Below, piece by piece: positions 1 to 9,768 of a DNA stretch of 64,000 nucleotides. Under the pieces are notes generated by a model. That model ran no database searches. It was not told where the DNA came from and was given only the letters and a program-made list of their open reading frames with translations. This DNA is from Streptomyces ortus (GTDB lineage: Bacteria > Actinomycetota > Actinomycetes > Streptomycetales > Streptomycetaceae): positions 508,361 to 572,360 of the forward strand of contig NZ_JAIFZO010000002.1 of NCBI RefSeq assembly GCF_026341275.1. The letters run 5' to 3'. The first letter of the stretch is position 1, and every line of letters starts with the position of its first letter. The position numbers and the translations under genes are program-made.

Positions 1-701
1 TCACCGAGGACGAGTTCCTCGGTGCGGCCCGCGCGGGCCCGGGCGCCGCCGTCGGGTCCTGCCAGGGCGGAGAGCCCGACGAACTCGAACTCCCCTTCCG
101 TGCCGACCCGGTTCACGTACGCGACGTACAGCTGGTTCTCGAAGGCCCGCACGGGTACGACGGACTCGGCGACGAACTGGAACGGGTGCATCTGGGCCGT
201 GGGCACCACGAGCAGGTCGGTGCCGGCGAGGGCGTGCGCGCGGACGTTCTCCGGGAACTCCACGTCGTAGCAGATCATCAGCCCGACACGGAGACCGTCC
301 AGCTCGGCCTGGACGACCGGCTCGTCCCCGGGGGTGAACCACTCCCGCTCGAAGCGGCCGAAGAGGTGGGTCTTGCGGTAGTTCGCGAGGCGCGTGCCGT
401 CGGCGGAGATGAGCTGCGCGGAGTTGAAGACCAGGTCCGACGCGCGTTCCGGGTAGCCGTAGACGACGGCGAGACCGTGCCGGCCGGCGATCTCGGCGAT
501 CTCGTCCGCGGAGTCCCCGTCGGCGGGTTCGGCGAGTCGGCGCACGTCCGCGCCGATCGCGTAGCCGGTGAGGAACAGCTCCGGGGCGATCAGCAGCCCG
601 GCGCCCGCGGCGGCGGCGCGGCCCGCGGCCTCGTCGAGGACCTTGAGGTTCCCGACGACGGATCCGGGGCGGCCGGAGCTCTGGAGCAGGGCGGTGCGCA
701 T
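1..701 (-). CDS. Carbon-nitrogen hydrolase (nitrilase superfamily), 3' end cut by window edge
   Basis: Amidase/nitrilase fold enzyme that should hydrolyse an amide or nitrile; the substrate is not evident. The 233 visible codons carry the complete catalytic triad of the superfamily: Glu41 in APELFLTGY, Lys110 in NYRKTHLF and Cys144 in MICYDVEFPE. The later MHPFQFVAESVVPVRAFEN segment is also typical. The family usually runs to about 265 residues, so only the C-terminal end is missing beyond the window. ATG at 701 follows a GAGGAA ribosome binding site. The upstream MFS gene overlaps this start by 112 bases in another frame. Sequence upstream (about 790-852) carries direct repeats that could be an operator. 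Confidence 0.9.
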   Translation of the reverse strand, partial: MRTALLQSSGRPGSVVGNLKVLDEAAGRAAAAGAGLLIAPELFLTGYAIGADVRRLAEPADGDSADEIAEIAGRHGLAVVYGYPERASDLVFNSAQLISADGTRLANYRKTHLFGRFEREWFTPGDEPVVQAELDGLRVGLMICYDVEFPENVRAHALAGTDLLVVPTAQMHPFQFVAESVVPVRAFENQLYVAYVNRVGTEGEFEFVGLSALAGPDGGARARAGRTEELVLG

Positions 702-2035
702 GCGGATTCCTCATCGGGCGGAAGGACTGTGGGGGCCGGACCGGCGGCCAGATCGACGGTACGGGCAGGGGTATCGGGGGACAAGGAGGAGCCGTTGCGC
801 GCTGCTGTGCGAATCATTGCGTCCACCGGCGCTTCGGCGGCGATTCGTTGCGCGCTCCGGGCCGGAAAGGCCCTCCCGCCCCTGGCGAGGAGCAGCGCCG
901 TGACCAGGTAGGGCGCCGCCGACAGCGCGAAGGCGGTGGCGTGCGAGGCCGCCGACCCGACCACCGCGTAGGCACCGAACACGGCGACGGTGGCCAGGTC
1001 GGTGCCGACCCCGGCGACGGAGGTCAGGGTGGCCCGGCCGGTCGACTCGATGCTCTCCTGCAGCCGGGCGTCGGCCAGGACGCTCGCCAGCTGGAACCCG
1101 CAGAAGGCGAGGGCGACCAGGCCGATCCCGGCCGGGGTCCGCGTCACCGCGCCCACGGCGAGCGCCAGCGCGGAGCCCGCCAGGATCCCGGCGAACCCGC
1201 CCCTGCCCAGCCGCTGAGCCGGGCCGGCCAGCAGCCCGCCGGCCGTCGCCCCCGCCCAGATCAGCAGCAGCCAGTGCGACACGGCGTTCTCGCCGACCCC
1301 CGTGTCCCGGACGAGCAGCGGCGTGTACTCGTCGAGCGCGCCCCACACCGCCGTGACGGCCGGTACGAGCAGCAGGGCGGCGCGTACGGACCGGTCCGCG
1401 CGGGCCTCGGCGAGGCCGGCCCGCAACGGACCGGCCCACCCCTCACCGGGCTCGGCCCCCGCGTCCGCCGTCCGGTGCTCGGGGAACCGGGTCGCGGCGG
1501 CGGCCGTCAGCAGACAGGCCAGCACACTGGCGGCCCCGACGAGCGGGTAGCCGCCGTACGCGAAGACCGGTCCTGCCAGGCCCATGGCCGCCATCACCCC
1601 CACGAGGCCCGCCGCCCGGGCCCGGCCCATGGCACGTCCGTAGCGGTCGGCCGCGCCGAGCCGGTCGAGCTCCTCGTACACCAGCGCCTCCAGCGCGCCG
1701 GACCCGAGCGCTCCCTTGATGCCCCAGAGCACGAACCCGAGAGCGAACGCCCAGTACGAGGGCACGAGCACCCAGAGCGTGAATCCGGCGGCGGTGAGCA
1801 GCGGGCCGACCCACAGGAGCAGCCGCCGTGAGACGGCGTCGGCCCAGGCGCCGGACGGTATCTCCAGCACGACGCCGGTGACGGACCAGAGGGCGAAGAG
1901 TGAGGAGATCTGCCAGACCGTGAGCCCGCTGTCGGCGAACAGCAGCGCGTACACGGGATAGAGCAGCACGAAGTCGTCGAGGAACGCGTAGCCGTACAGC
2001 ACGGCGGTCAGCCGCCGCGCGGAGGAGAGTGTCAT
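590..2035 (-). CDS. MFS transporter with an unusual C-terminal tail overlapping the nitrilase gene
   Basis: Integral membrane transporter of the major facilitator superfamily; substrate unknown. Residues 1 to about 387 contain the expected run of hydrophobic helices, with an MFS-like loop after helix 2 (LEIPSGAWADAVSRR). ATG at 2035 is chosen because MTLSSARRLTAVLYGYAF begins a normal MFS N-terminus and GGGAAGG precedes it. After the last helix the frame stays open for about 94 more residues of Pro/Ala/Ser-rich sequence and ends 112 bases inside the nitrilase gene. That tail has no membrane segment and crosses the putative nitrilase control region, so it may come from a lost stop codon or a sequence error. 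The tight arrangement suggests joint function with the hydrolase, for example uptake plus hydrolysis, which is inference. Confidence 0.8.
   Translation of the reverse strand: MTLSSARRLTAVLYGYAFLDDFVLLYPVYALLFADSGLTVWQISSLFALWSVTGVVLEIPSGAWADAVSRRLLLWVGPLLTAAGFTLWVLVPSYWAFALGFVLWGIKGALGSGALEALVYEELDRLGAADRYGRAMGRARAAGLVGVMAAMGLAGPVFAYGGYPLVGAASVLACLLTAAAATRFPEHRTADAGAEPGEGWAGPLRAGLAEARADRSVRAALLLVPAVTAVWGALDEYTPLLVRDTGVGENAVSHWLLLIWAGATAGGLLAGPAQRLGRGGFAGILAGSALALAVGAVTRTPAGIGLVALAFCGFQLASVLADARLQESIESTGRATLTSVAGVGTDLATVAVFGAYAVVGSAASHATAFALSAAPYLVTALLLARGGRAFPARSAQRIAAEAPVDAMIRTAARNGSSLSPDTPARTVDLAAGPAPTVLPPDEESACAPPCSRAPAAPDPSSGTSRSSTRPRAAPPPRAPGC
809..852. promoter_or_regulatory. Pair of 13-bp direct repeats upstream of the nitrilase gene (possible operator)
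   Basis: GCGAATCATTGCG at 809-821 and GCGATTCGTTGCG at 840-852 differ at two positions and are spaced 31 bp apart, close to three helical turns. CGTTGCGCGCT also occurs twice nearby (about 793 and 847). They lie 110-150 bp before the nitrilase start. Reading this as a regulator binding site is inference; an Lrp/AsnC gene lies 1.5 kb away but no link is shown. Confidence 0.35.
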
Positions 2036-2447
2036 GGGGCCTTCCCGAAAGAACCACAAGAGCTCGGACACCGAAACCACGGCATCCGAGGCGGCCCTCG
2101 GGAGGCACAACGTCTAACTCAATGTCGCCACTTCACCCCCAAATGCTAACCCCACGACTCCCACCGGGGACCAGCCTTTCCCGGGGCGCCGCCCTTCCAG
2201 GGGCGCGGGGAACGGCGCAGTCTCTGCGCTTGCCGGGCGCGCGGCGAACGACGCAACCCTCCGCCCACCCAGGGGCGCGGGGAACGGCGCAATCTTTTGG
2301 CTTTTCAGGGGCGCGGGGAACGGCGCAGTCTTTGCGCCTGCCGGGCGCGCGGCGAACGACGCAACCCTTCACCCACCCAGGGGCGCGGGGAACGGCGCAA
2401 TGTTTTGGCTTTTCAGGGGCGCGGGGAACGGCGCAGTCCTTTCACTC
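2036..2447. other. 412-bp gene-free stretch: MFS promoter region plus repeat array
   Basis: The MFS-proximal part (2100-2160) is less GC-rich and probably contains the MFS promoter, though I cannot place -35 and -10 boxes with confidence. The rest is the tandem repeat array annotated separately, which sits directly after the stop codon of the Lrp-type gene. I see no coding gene here; open frames across the array only translate the repeat. Confidence 0.6.
2198..2436. repeat. Tandem array of seven ~36-bp GC repeats with 108-bp higher-order period
   Basis: Units begin at 2198, 2233, 2270, 2306, 2341, 2378 and 2414. Each has a core like CAGGGGCGCGGGGAACGGCG, or the variant CCGGGCGCGCGGCGAACGAC. 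The spacings 35, 37, 36 repeat exactly twice, so three different subunits form a 108-bp unit present twice, plus the start of a third copy. The same core recurs at 11280-11376, 33960-34082, 55295-55316 and 63705-63728, each time just after a gene's stop codon. Function unknown; it looks like a REP-like dispersed element. Confidence 0.85.
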
Positions 2448-2897
2448 TCAAGGGCGCCCCGCCGAAAACCTCCGCAGCAACGGCGAAAGCACCAACACGG
2501 ACTTCGTCCGCTCGACGAACGCCTCCCCCGCGATCCGCTCAAGCACCCGCTCGAAGTGCCGCATGTCGGAGGCGAACACCTGCACCACCGCATCCGCCTC
2601 CCCCGTGACGGTGGAAGCGGCCACCACCTCCTGATACCGCTCCAGCCCTCGCTGGATCGTCTCCGGCGAGGTGTTCCGGCGGCAGTAGATCTCGACGAAC
2701 CCCTCGGTCTCCCACCCGAGCGCCACCGGATCCACCCGCACGGTGAACCCGGTGATGGCCCCACTGGACCGCAACCGGTCCACCCGCCGCTTCACGGCGG
2801 GCGCGGACAGCCCGACCTCGTGCCCGATGTCGGCGTAGGAGCGCCGGGCGTCCGCGGCGAGGGCGCGCACGATACGTGCGTCGAGATCGTTCAGCAC
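2448..2897 (-). CDS. Lrp/AsnC family transcriptional regulator
   Basis: DNA-binding regulator of the feast/famine (Lrp/AsnC) family, 149 residues, the usual length. The N-terminal winged helix-turn-helix is seen in LNDLDARIVRALAADARRSY followed by the recognition segment HEVGLSAPAVKRRVDRL. The C-terminal half (about residues 60-145) matches the RAM ligand-binding/oligomerisation domain, with EGFVEIYC and VTGEADAVVQVFASD. The GTG start at 2897 sits directly before the first conserved helix. It lies 35 bases after the guaB1 stop on the same strand, so it may be co-transcribed with guaB1. The effector, probably an amino acid by family, is unknown. Confidence 0.88.
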   Translation of the reverse strand: MLNDLDARIVRALAADARRSYADIGHEVGLSAPAVKRRVDRLRSSGAITGFTVRVDPVALGWETEGFVEIYCRRNTSPETIQRGLERYQEVVAASTVTGEADAVVQVFASDMRHFERVLERIAGEAFVERTKSVLVLSPLLRRFSAGRP

Positions 2898-2932
2898 TGC
2901 GGGTGGATCACTCTCTTCGCTGTTCGCACCGG

Positions 2933-4441
<1,509 letters not shown>

Positions 4442-4494
4442 TCATTGTCCCATGTGCGGGGCCGTTCACGCCCTGGGCCGATCATCCAGGCTGG

Positions 4495-4869
4495 TCAGGG
4501 GCCCGTTGGTGGGATCCTCCCAGAGCCGTGGGCCCCCTCGGTTCCCAGCGCCAGTGCCACGGTGAGCGCGGGGGTGCGGTCGGCCGCCTGGGCGAAGACG
4601 TCCTCGGCGGTCTCCCACTCGTCGGGCCGCGTGCGCGCGTACGCCCGCCAGCCGGTGACGACGACCAGCAGCGGTCCCCGTTCGCCGACGGCCGCGGGCC
4701 ACACGGAGGGGTCGCTGAGGCTGTCGGCGAGCGCGTCCCAGTTCCGGCCGAACCACTCCGGCAGGTCCAGGGCGCGTACGCAGCGCTCCATGAAGTCCGC
4801 CTTGCCGGTGACCCCGTCGAGGTCCAGCGTGACCACGTGGCGGTTCCGTGCGGGCATGTCGTGCGTCAT
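4495..4869 (-). CDS. Barstar-family ribonuclease inhibitor
   Basis: Cytoplasmic inhibitor of a barnase-like RNase, 124 residues. The diagnostic segment WFGRNWDALADSLSD corresponds to the barstar helix that plugs the RNase active site with its acidic residues. Its ATG overlaps the stop codon of the upstream RNase gene (ATGA at 4866-4869), so it is translationally coupled to it. That arrangement fits an inhibitor made together with the enzyme to protect the cell until the RNase is exported. Confidence 0.9.
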   Translation of the reverse strand: MTHDMPARNRHVVTLDLDGVTGKADFMERCVRALDLPEWFGRNWDALADSLSDPSVWPAAVGERGPLLVVVTGWRAYARTRPDEWETAEDVFAQAADRTPALTVALALGTEGAHGSGRIPPTGP

Positions 4870-5324
4870 CTCAGCACCGCCCTGAACGAGTTGTAGTGAT
4901 CATCGGTGTAGTACACCTCGCCGTCCCGCCCGGTGACAATGCGCCGGGCCCCGCGATCCCGCTCGCCGGGCGTCCGTACGGTGTACTCGTGGTAGTGCCC
5001 GCGTTCCCGCCGCGGCAGCTCGCGCTCGAAGTTCCCGAAGACGCTGCCGTCCTTGGCGTACGGGAAGGGGCCGCCCGCGTCGATGAGGGCGAGCGTGCGG
5101 CGGGCCTCGGCGGGCAGTTCGGCCTGACGGACCGTGCCCATTCCGTCGGCCCAGCCGGGTGCGGAGGCCGCCGCGGTGGCCGTGCCTCTCCCGGTCTCCC
5201 CGGCCGTTCCGCCGGCCGTCTCCGCCGACGAGCAGCCGGCCGCCAGCAGGGCCACCAGGCACACCAGCAGCCCGCGAAACAGGTGGAACAGGTGGAACGG
5301 ACGGGGGACGGACCGGAGCGGCAT
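4866..5324 (-). CDS. Secreted guanyl-specific ribonuclease (RNase Sa/barnase family), predicted lipoprotein
   Basis: Small extracellular RNase of 152 residues. The N-terminus is a signal peptide ending in a lipobox, LLAAGC with Cys31, followed by a Thr/Ala/Gly linker to about residue 60. The C-terminal domain has the microbial N1/T1-family layout: FPYAKDGSVFGNFERELP, then Glu113 in YHEYTV, Arg127/Arg128 in GARRIV and His143 in DDHYNSF, matching the catalytic Glu, Arg and His of RNase Sa. The classical enzymes are released freely, so a lipobox suggests surface anchoring. It is coupled by ATGA to the downstream barstar gene. The ribosome binding site before ATG 5324 is weak. Confidence 0.9.
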   Translation of the reverse strand: MPLRSVPRPFHLFHLFRGLLVCLVALLAAGCSSAETAGGTAGETGRGTATAAASAPGWADGMGTVRQAELPAEARRTLALIDAGGPFPYAKDGSVFGNFERELPRRERGHYHEYTVRTPGERDRGARRIVTGRDGEVYYTDDHYNSFRAVLR

Positions 5325-5411
5325 GTCGTAGATGCTGCCACGGCCGTCCCCTCACGGCACGCTGCCGAACGCCGGGCGGATCACCCCGGACGACACCTGG
5401 GCCGGGGTGGC

Positions 5412-6431
5412 TCAGAGCCCGTCGGGGTCCGCCCGGTCCAGGGCGGGGCGCGGCGCGGGACCCGTCGACATCAGGGCGTCCGCCGCGGCCGTGTCCGTCA
5501 CCAAACTGGTCACGAGCCCCGACCGCAGCACCGCGTCGATGGCGCCCGACTTGCGCTGCCCGCCGGCGATCGCGACGACCTCGGGGATGCGCCGCAGCCG
5601 GTCGGCCTCGACGGTGATGCACCGCTCCCCCAGGTCACGCCCGACCCTGCGGCCCTCGACGTCGAAGAGGTGCGCGGACATCTCGGCCTCGACCCCGAGG
5701 GAGGCGTAGTGGGCGCGCTCCTCCTCGGTGAGCATGTCGTGCACCGTGGAGATCCCGGCCTCCCAGGACCCGATGGACACACAGGCCACCGTGACCTTGT
5801 CGAAGTACTCGAAGGCCCGCGCGATCCCCGTCTGGCTCCGCAGGGCGGCGGCGGTGGCCACGTCCGGCAGGAGCATCGGCGCGTAGATGGGGTGGGCGTC
5901 GCCGCCGGAGACCTGGGCGGCCCGGCGGACGGCCTCGACCGAACCGCGCTCGGCCGTCCCCGCGTCGTAGACACCCGTCAGCTGCACCACCGTGCACGGC
6001 GGCAGCCGGTCGAGCGCCGCGGCCATGTGGATGGTGGAGCGGCCCCAGGCGAGACCCAGCACATCGCCCTCGGCGACCAGCTCACCGAGCAGGTCCGCGG
6101 CCACCTCGCCGAGGTTCTCCGGGTCGGGCGACTCCTCGGCCTCGGCCGGGGACTCGACGACCACGGCGTGCCGCAGCCCGTAGCGTGCGCGCAGCGCGTC
6201 GGAGCGCTCCGCGTCCAGCTCCGCGGGGACACGGATCTCGATCCTCACGAGATCCCGTTCGAGGGCGGTCTCCAGGACCCGGGCCACCTTGAAGCGGCTG
6301 ACGCCGAACTCCTCGGCAATCTGGATCTTGGACTTGCCCTCAAGGTAGAAGCGGCGGGCCATGGCCGCCGCCTGCACCAGCTCAGCGGGTCCCATCCGCA
6401 TGGCTGACCGGCCCGCCGACATACCCGACAC
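5412..6431 (-). CDS. SorC/DeoR-family sugar-responsive transcriptional regulator
   Basis: DNA-binding regulator of about 339 residues. An N-terminal helix-turn-helix (KSKIQIAEEFGVSRFKVARV) is followed by a SorC-type effector domain related to sugar-phosphate isomerases (LGLAWGRSTIHMAAAL; VACVSIGSWEAG; VAIAGGQRKSGAI). Such proteins sense phosphorylated sugars. GTG at 6431 is chosen because GAGGAG lies six bases before it; GTG at 6455 is a longer possibility. The gene lies 102 bases downstream of the rpe stop on the same strand, which hints at regulation of pentose-phosphate or sugar genes; the target is not shown by sequence. Confidence 0.87.
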   Translation of the reverse strand: MSGMSAGRSAMRMGPAELVQAAAMARRFYLEGKSKIQIAEEFGVSRFKVARVLETALERDLVRIEIRVPAELDAERSDALRARYGLRHAVVVESPAEAEESPDPENLGEVAADLLGELVAEGDVLGLAWGRSTIHMAAALDRLPPCTVVQLTGVYDAGTAERGSVEAVRRAAQVSGGDAHPIYAPMLLPDVATAAALRSQTGIARAFEYFDKVTVACVSIGSWEAGISTVHDMLTEEERAHYASLGVEAEMSAHLFDVEGRRVGRDLGERCITVEADRLRRIPEVVAIAGGQRKSGAIDAVLRSGLVTSLVTDTAAADALMSTGPAPRPALDRADPDGL

Positions 6432-6533
6432 GGGGATCTCCTCACTGCTGTTCACACTCTGGATTCGCCGTTCATCCTTGCAGATCCGGCGTACTTGATC
6501 AGCCCTGAGGGGCGGCGTTCACGTTCCCTTGGC

Positions 6534-7220
6534 TCAGTGGCCGCATGCCCATGCTGCCTGGGCCGTCGCCTCCTCGGCCTGCGTGCGCAATGCACGTACC
6601 GCCTGGGCGGGGTCGGCGGCGCCGTAGACGGCCGAGCCGGCGACGAAGACGTCGGCTCCCGCCTCGGCGCAGCGCTCGATGGTGGAGGCGGAGACCCCGC
6701 CGTCGACCTGCAGCCACAGTTCGAGACCGTGCTTGTTGATCAGCTCACGGGTACGGCGGATCTTCGGAAGCATGATGTCGAGGAACGCCTGGCCCCCGAA
6801 GCCCGGCTCGACGGTCATGATCAGCAACATGTCGAGCTCGGGCAGCAGATCCTCGTACGGCTCGATGGGGGTCGCGGGCTTCAGCGCCATCGAGGCACGG
6901 GCGCCCTTGGCCCGGATCTCGCGGGCCAGCCGCACGGGTGCCGCGGCGGCCTCGACGTGGAAGGTGACGGAACCGGCACCCGCTTCTACGTACTGGGGCG
7001 CCCACCGGTCGGCGTCCTCGATCATCAGATGGCAGTCCAGCGGGGTGTCCGTCGCCCGTGCCAGGGACTCTACGACCGGCACGCCGAGCGTGAGGTTGGG
7101 GACGAAGTGGTTGTCCATCACGTCGACATGCAGCCAGTCGGCCCCTTCCACCGCCTTTGCCTCCTCGGCAAGGCGGGCGAAGTCGGCGGAGAGGATGCTG
7201 GGGTTGATCTGCGCGGCCAT
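6534..7220 (-). CDS. rpe: Ribulose-phosphate 3-epimerase
   Basis: Interconverts D-ribulose 5-phosphate and D-xylulose 5-phosphate in the pentose phosphate pathway. The 228-residue TIM barrel has every family landmark: [10 protein letters not shown] at the start, the metal/catalytic segment [37 protein letters not shown], and QVDGGVS with the catalytic Asp, ending with the phosphate site [11 protein letters not shown] at 7220 begins [10 protein letters not shown]; longer reading upstream has no homology. It is divergent from the MMPL transporter, with about 150 bp between the two starts. Confidence 0.97.
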   Translation of the reverse strand: MAAQINPSILSADFARLAEEAKAVEGADWLHVDVMDNHFVPNLTLGVPVVESLARATDTPLDCHLMIEDADRWAPQYVEAGAGSVTFHVEAAAAPVRLAREIRAKGARASMALKPATPIEPYEDLLPELDMLLIMTVEPGFGGQAFLDIMLPKIRRTRELINKHGLELWLQVDGGVSASTIERCAEAGADVFVAGSAVYGAADPAQAVRALRTQAEEATAQAAWACGH

Positions 7221-7371
7221 GCCACAAGCCTGCCATGCCCGGAGCCGGTTGCCTCCCCGGTCCCGGGCCGGACCGGTCGGTATGTACCAACTCGTTCGGG
7301 TCGGGGGGCTGCACCGGCCGGACGGCCATGCCATCCTTGTCGGCCCACCGGCTCCATAAACGGCTACGGGG

Positions 7372-9720
7372 ATGGCCATGACGGACGCACAGGGAACGCG
7401 GGGAACACAGGAACCTCAAGGCTCTCGGGACTCTCGGGAATCTCAGGGATCCCGGGACGCTCACGGATCGCAAGAACCTCAAAGCTCTCCGACCTCTCCG
7501 ATCTCTCCGACCTCTCCGACCTCTCAGTCGTCCCAGGGATCGCAGGACTCTCAGAGGCCTCAGGGATCGCAGGGGTCTCAGGGGTCGGGGTCCGGGGGGC
7601 CGCGGCGGCGGGGGCTCGGGCGGCTGGTCTGCGGCCGGCGGTCCAAGTGGCTCGTGGTGGGACTGTGGCTGGTGCTGCTCGTGGCCATGGCTCCCTTCGC
7701 CCAGAAGCTCACCGACGCCCAGGACAACGACGCGGCCTCCTGGCTGCCCGGTTCCGCCGAGTCCACCCAAGTCCTGCAGAGTTCCGCGGACTTCAGGCCG
7801 GAACAGATCCCGGCGATCGTCGTGTACGCCCGCGCCGACGGCCTCACGGCACAGGACCGGACACGGATCGCCCGGGACGTACGGGAGCTCAGGGCACTGA
7901 GCGAGCACGGCATCCGCGGTGCGGAGACCCGCGGCCCCGTGTTCGACCGGCGGCCGGCCCCGCGGGCGGCCCAGGTCTCCGTGCCGATCACGATGGACGA
8001 GAAGGGCTGGGAGCGCATCGCGCCCGCGGTCGACGCGATCCGTGACGACGTCGGCAAGGGCGGGGACGGCCTCGCCGTGCACATCACGGGGCCGGGCGGT
8101 ACGTCGGCCGACTTCTCCGAGGCCTTCGAGGGCATCGACTCCACCCTGCTGCTCTCGGCGATGGCCGTCGTCGTCGTGATGCTGCTGCTCACCTACCGCA
8201 GCCCGACCCTGCTGCTGGTCCCGCTGATCGGTGTGGTCGCCGCGCTGTTCACCGCGCAGGCGCTGGTCTATCTCCTCGCGGAGCACGCGGGGCTGACCGT
8301 GAACGGGCAGAGCGCGGGCATCCTGACGGTCCTCGTCTTCGGCGCCGGAACGGACTACGCCCTGCTCCTGGTGGCCCGTTACCGGGAGGAGCTGCGCCGC
8401 CACGAGGACCGCCACGAGGCCATGGCACTGGCCCTGCACCGGGCGGGCCCGGCCGTCGTCGCGTCCGGCGCCACCGTCGTCCTGAGCATGCTGGTGCTGC
8501 TGGCCGCCGAGATGAACTCGACGCGCGGCCTCGGCCCGGTCGCCGCCCTCGGCGTCGCCGTGGCGCTGGTCGCGATGCTGACGCTCTTCCCTGCCCTGCT
8601 GGTGATCTGCGGTCGCTGGATCTTCTGGCCGCTGATTCCGCACTTCGGCTCCGAGGACCCGACCGAGCACGGTGTCTGGGCCCGAATGGGCAACCGTTTC
8701 TCGCACCGCCCCCGACTGGTCTGGGTCATCACGGCGGCGACGCTCGCGCTGCTGTCGCTGGGCCTCGTCCAACTGCGCGCGGAGGGCATCAGCAACGCCG
8801 ACTCCTTCACCGACAAGCCCGACTCGATCATCGGCCAGGAGGTGTCCGCACGGTACTTCCCTGCGGGCAGCGGCGACCCACTGGTCGTCGTCAGCGACCG
8901 CGGACAGGCAACGGAGGTCGGGCGGGCGGTCGCGGACACCCGGGGCGTCGTACCGGACTCCCTCGGCCTGCCGCCCGGCACGAAACCGGAGTTCGAGGGC
9001 AGGGTCCTCTTCGAGGCGACCATGACCGCCCCGGCGGACAGCGAGGCCGCCAAACGCACGGTGGAGCGGGTACGGGACGCCGTGCACGCGGTCCCGGACG
9101 CGAACGCCGAGGTCGGCGGCGGTACGGCGGCTCTGCTGGACATGGACAGGGCGACGACCCACGACAACATCCTGATCATCCCGCTGGTGCTGCTCGTGGT
9201 GCTGCTGATCCTGTGCGCCCTGCTCCGCGCCCTGATCGCCCCGCTGCTCCTGATCGGCACGGTGGTGCTGTCCTTCGCCGCCGCGCTGGGGATCAGCGCG
9301 CTCGTGTTCCGGCACCTCTTCGACTACGCGGGTGAGACGACGGACTTCCCGCTGTTCGTCTTCGTCTTCCTGGTGGCGCTGGGCATCGACTACAACATCT
9401 TCCTGACCACCCGGATCCGCGAGGAGGCCGGCCGACAGGGCACGCGCCCGGGGGTGGTCACGGGCCTCGCCGCCACCGGCGCGGTCATCACGTCGGCGGG
9501 GCTGGTCCTGGCGGGCACGTTCGCCGTCCTCGGGACGCTGCCGATGGTGGCCTTCGCCGAGATCGGGTTCACGGTCGCCCTCGGCGTCCTGCTCGACACG
9601 TTCATCGTGCGCTCGGTCCTCGTGACGTCCCTGTTCCTGGACGTGGGCCCGAGGATCTGGTGGCCGAACCGACTGTCCCAGGAGACGGGCCACACCCCCG
9701 CGGCCGGCCCTTCCGACTGA
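7372..9720 (+). CDS. MMPL-family RND-like transporter with repetitive N-terminal tail
   Basis: Large membrane transporter of 782 residues with two repeats of the MMPL/RND fold. Each half has one helix ([36 protein letters not shown]), an extracytoplasmic domain and a bundle of further helices containing GxxxDY segments ([34 protein letters not shown]) typical of proton-driven MMPL pumps. Substrate unknown; family members export lipids or drugs. The first ~75 residues are an unusual low-complexity tail of Ser-Gln-Gly and Ser-Pro-Thr repeats, reflected in DNA as tandem tctccgacc-type units (7388-7600). ATG at 7372 or 7378 follows a GGGG ribosome binding site. Confidence 0.9.
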   Translation: MAMTDAQGTRGTQEPQGSRDSRESQGSRDAHGSQEPQSSPTSPISPTSPTSQSSQGSQDSQRPQGSQGSQGSGSGGPRRRGLGRLVCGRRSKWLVVGLWLVLLVAMAPFAQKLTDAQDNDAASWLPGSAESTQVLQSSADFRPEQIPAIVVYARADGLTAQDRTRIARDVRELRALSEHGIRGAETRGPVFDRRPAPRAAQVSVPITMDEKGWERIAPAVDAIRDDVGKGGDGLAVHITGPGGTSADFSEAFEGIDSTLLLSAMAVVVVMLLLTYRSPTLLLVPLIGVVAALFTAQALVYLLAEHAGLTVNGQSAGILTVLVFGAGTDYALLLVARYREELRRHEDRHEAMALALHRAGPAVVASGATVVLSMLVLLAAEMNSTRGLGPVAALGVAVALVAMLTLFPALLVICGRWIFWPLIPHFGSEDPTEHGVWARMGNRFSHRPRLVWVITAATLALLSLGLVQLRAEGISNADSFTDKPDSIIGQEVSARYFPAGSGDPLVVVSDRGQATEVGRAVADTRGVVPDSLGLPPGTKPEFEGRVLFEATMTAPADSEAAKRTVERVRDAVHAVPDANAEVGGGTAALLDMDRATTHDNILIIPLVLLVVLLILCALLRALIAPLLLIGTVVLSFAAALGISALVFRHLFDYAGETTDFPLFVFVFLVALGIDYNIFLTTRIREEAGRQGTRPGVVTGLAATGAVITSAGLVLAGTFAVLGTLPMVAFAEIGFTVALGVLLDTFIVRSVLVTSLFLDVGPRIWWPNRLSQETGHTPAAGPSD
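7388..7600. repeat. Short tandem repeats in the 5' end of the MMPL transporter gene
   Basis: Direct reiterations of CTCAGGGAT-like and CTCTCCGAC-like 6-9 bp words encode alternating Ser-Gln-Gly-Ser and Ser-Pro-Thr motifs. The array stays in frame. Such arrays can change length by slippage, which would alter only the cytosolic tail when units are multiples of three. Confidence 0.7.
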
Positions 9721-9768
9721 CCGGACCGACCGCCCCCTGCGGGCCGCGCGATAAAAGCCGCGGGCCGA

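Noticed and set aside
2198-2436. CRISPR array
   Set aside because: Units are adjacent with no unique spacers and there are no cas genes; it is a tandem GC repeat.
2297-2608. Plus-strand frames across the repeat array encoding GRGERR repeats
   Set aside because: They only translate the DNA repeat and run antisense into the Lrp gene; no start signal or homology.
6745-9693. A 982-codon open frame on the minus strand across rpe and the MMPL gene
   Set aside because: It is antisense to a clear transporter, composed of Arg/Pro/Gly/Glu-rich residues, and shows no conserved motif; high G+C content keeps such frames open.
9721-9768. Terminator between the MMPL gene and rsmB
   Set aside because: GGGCCGCG and CGCGGGCC are near each other but do not pair well; the longer CCGGACCG/CGGTCCGG match has an oversized loop and overlaps rsmB.
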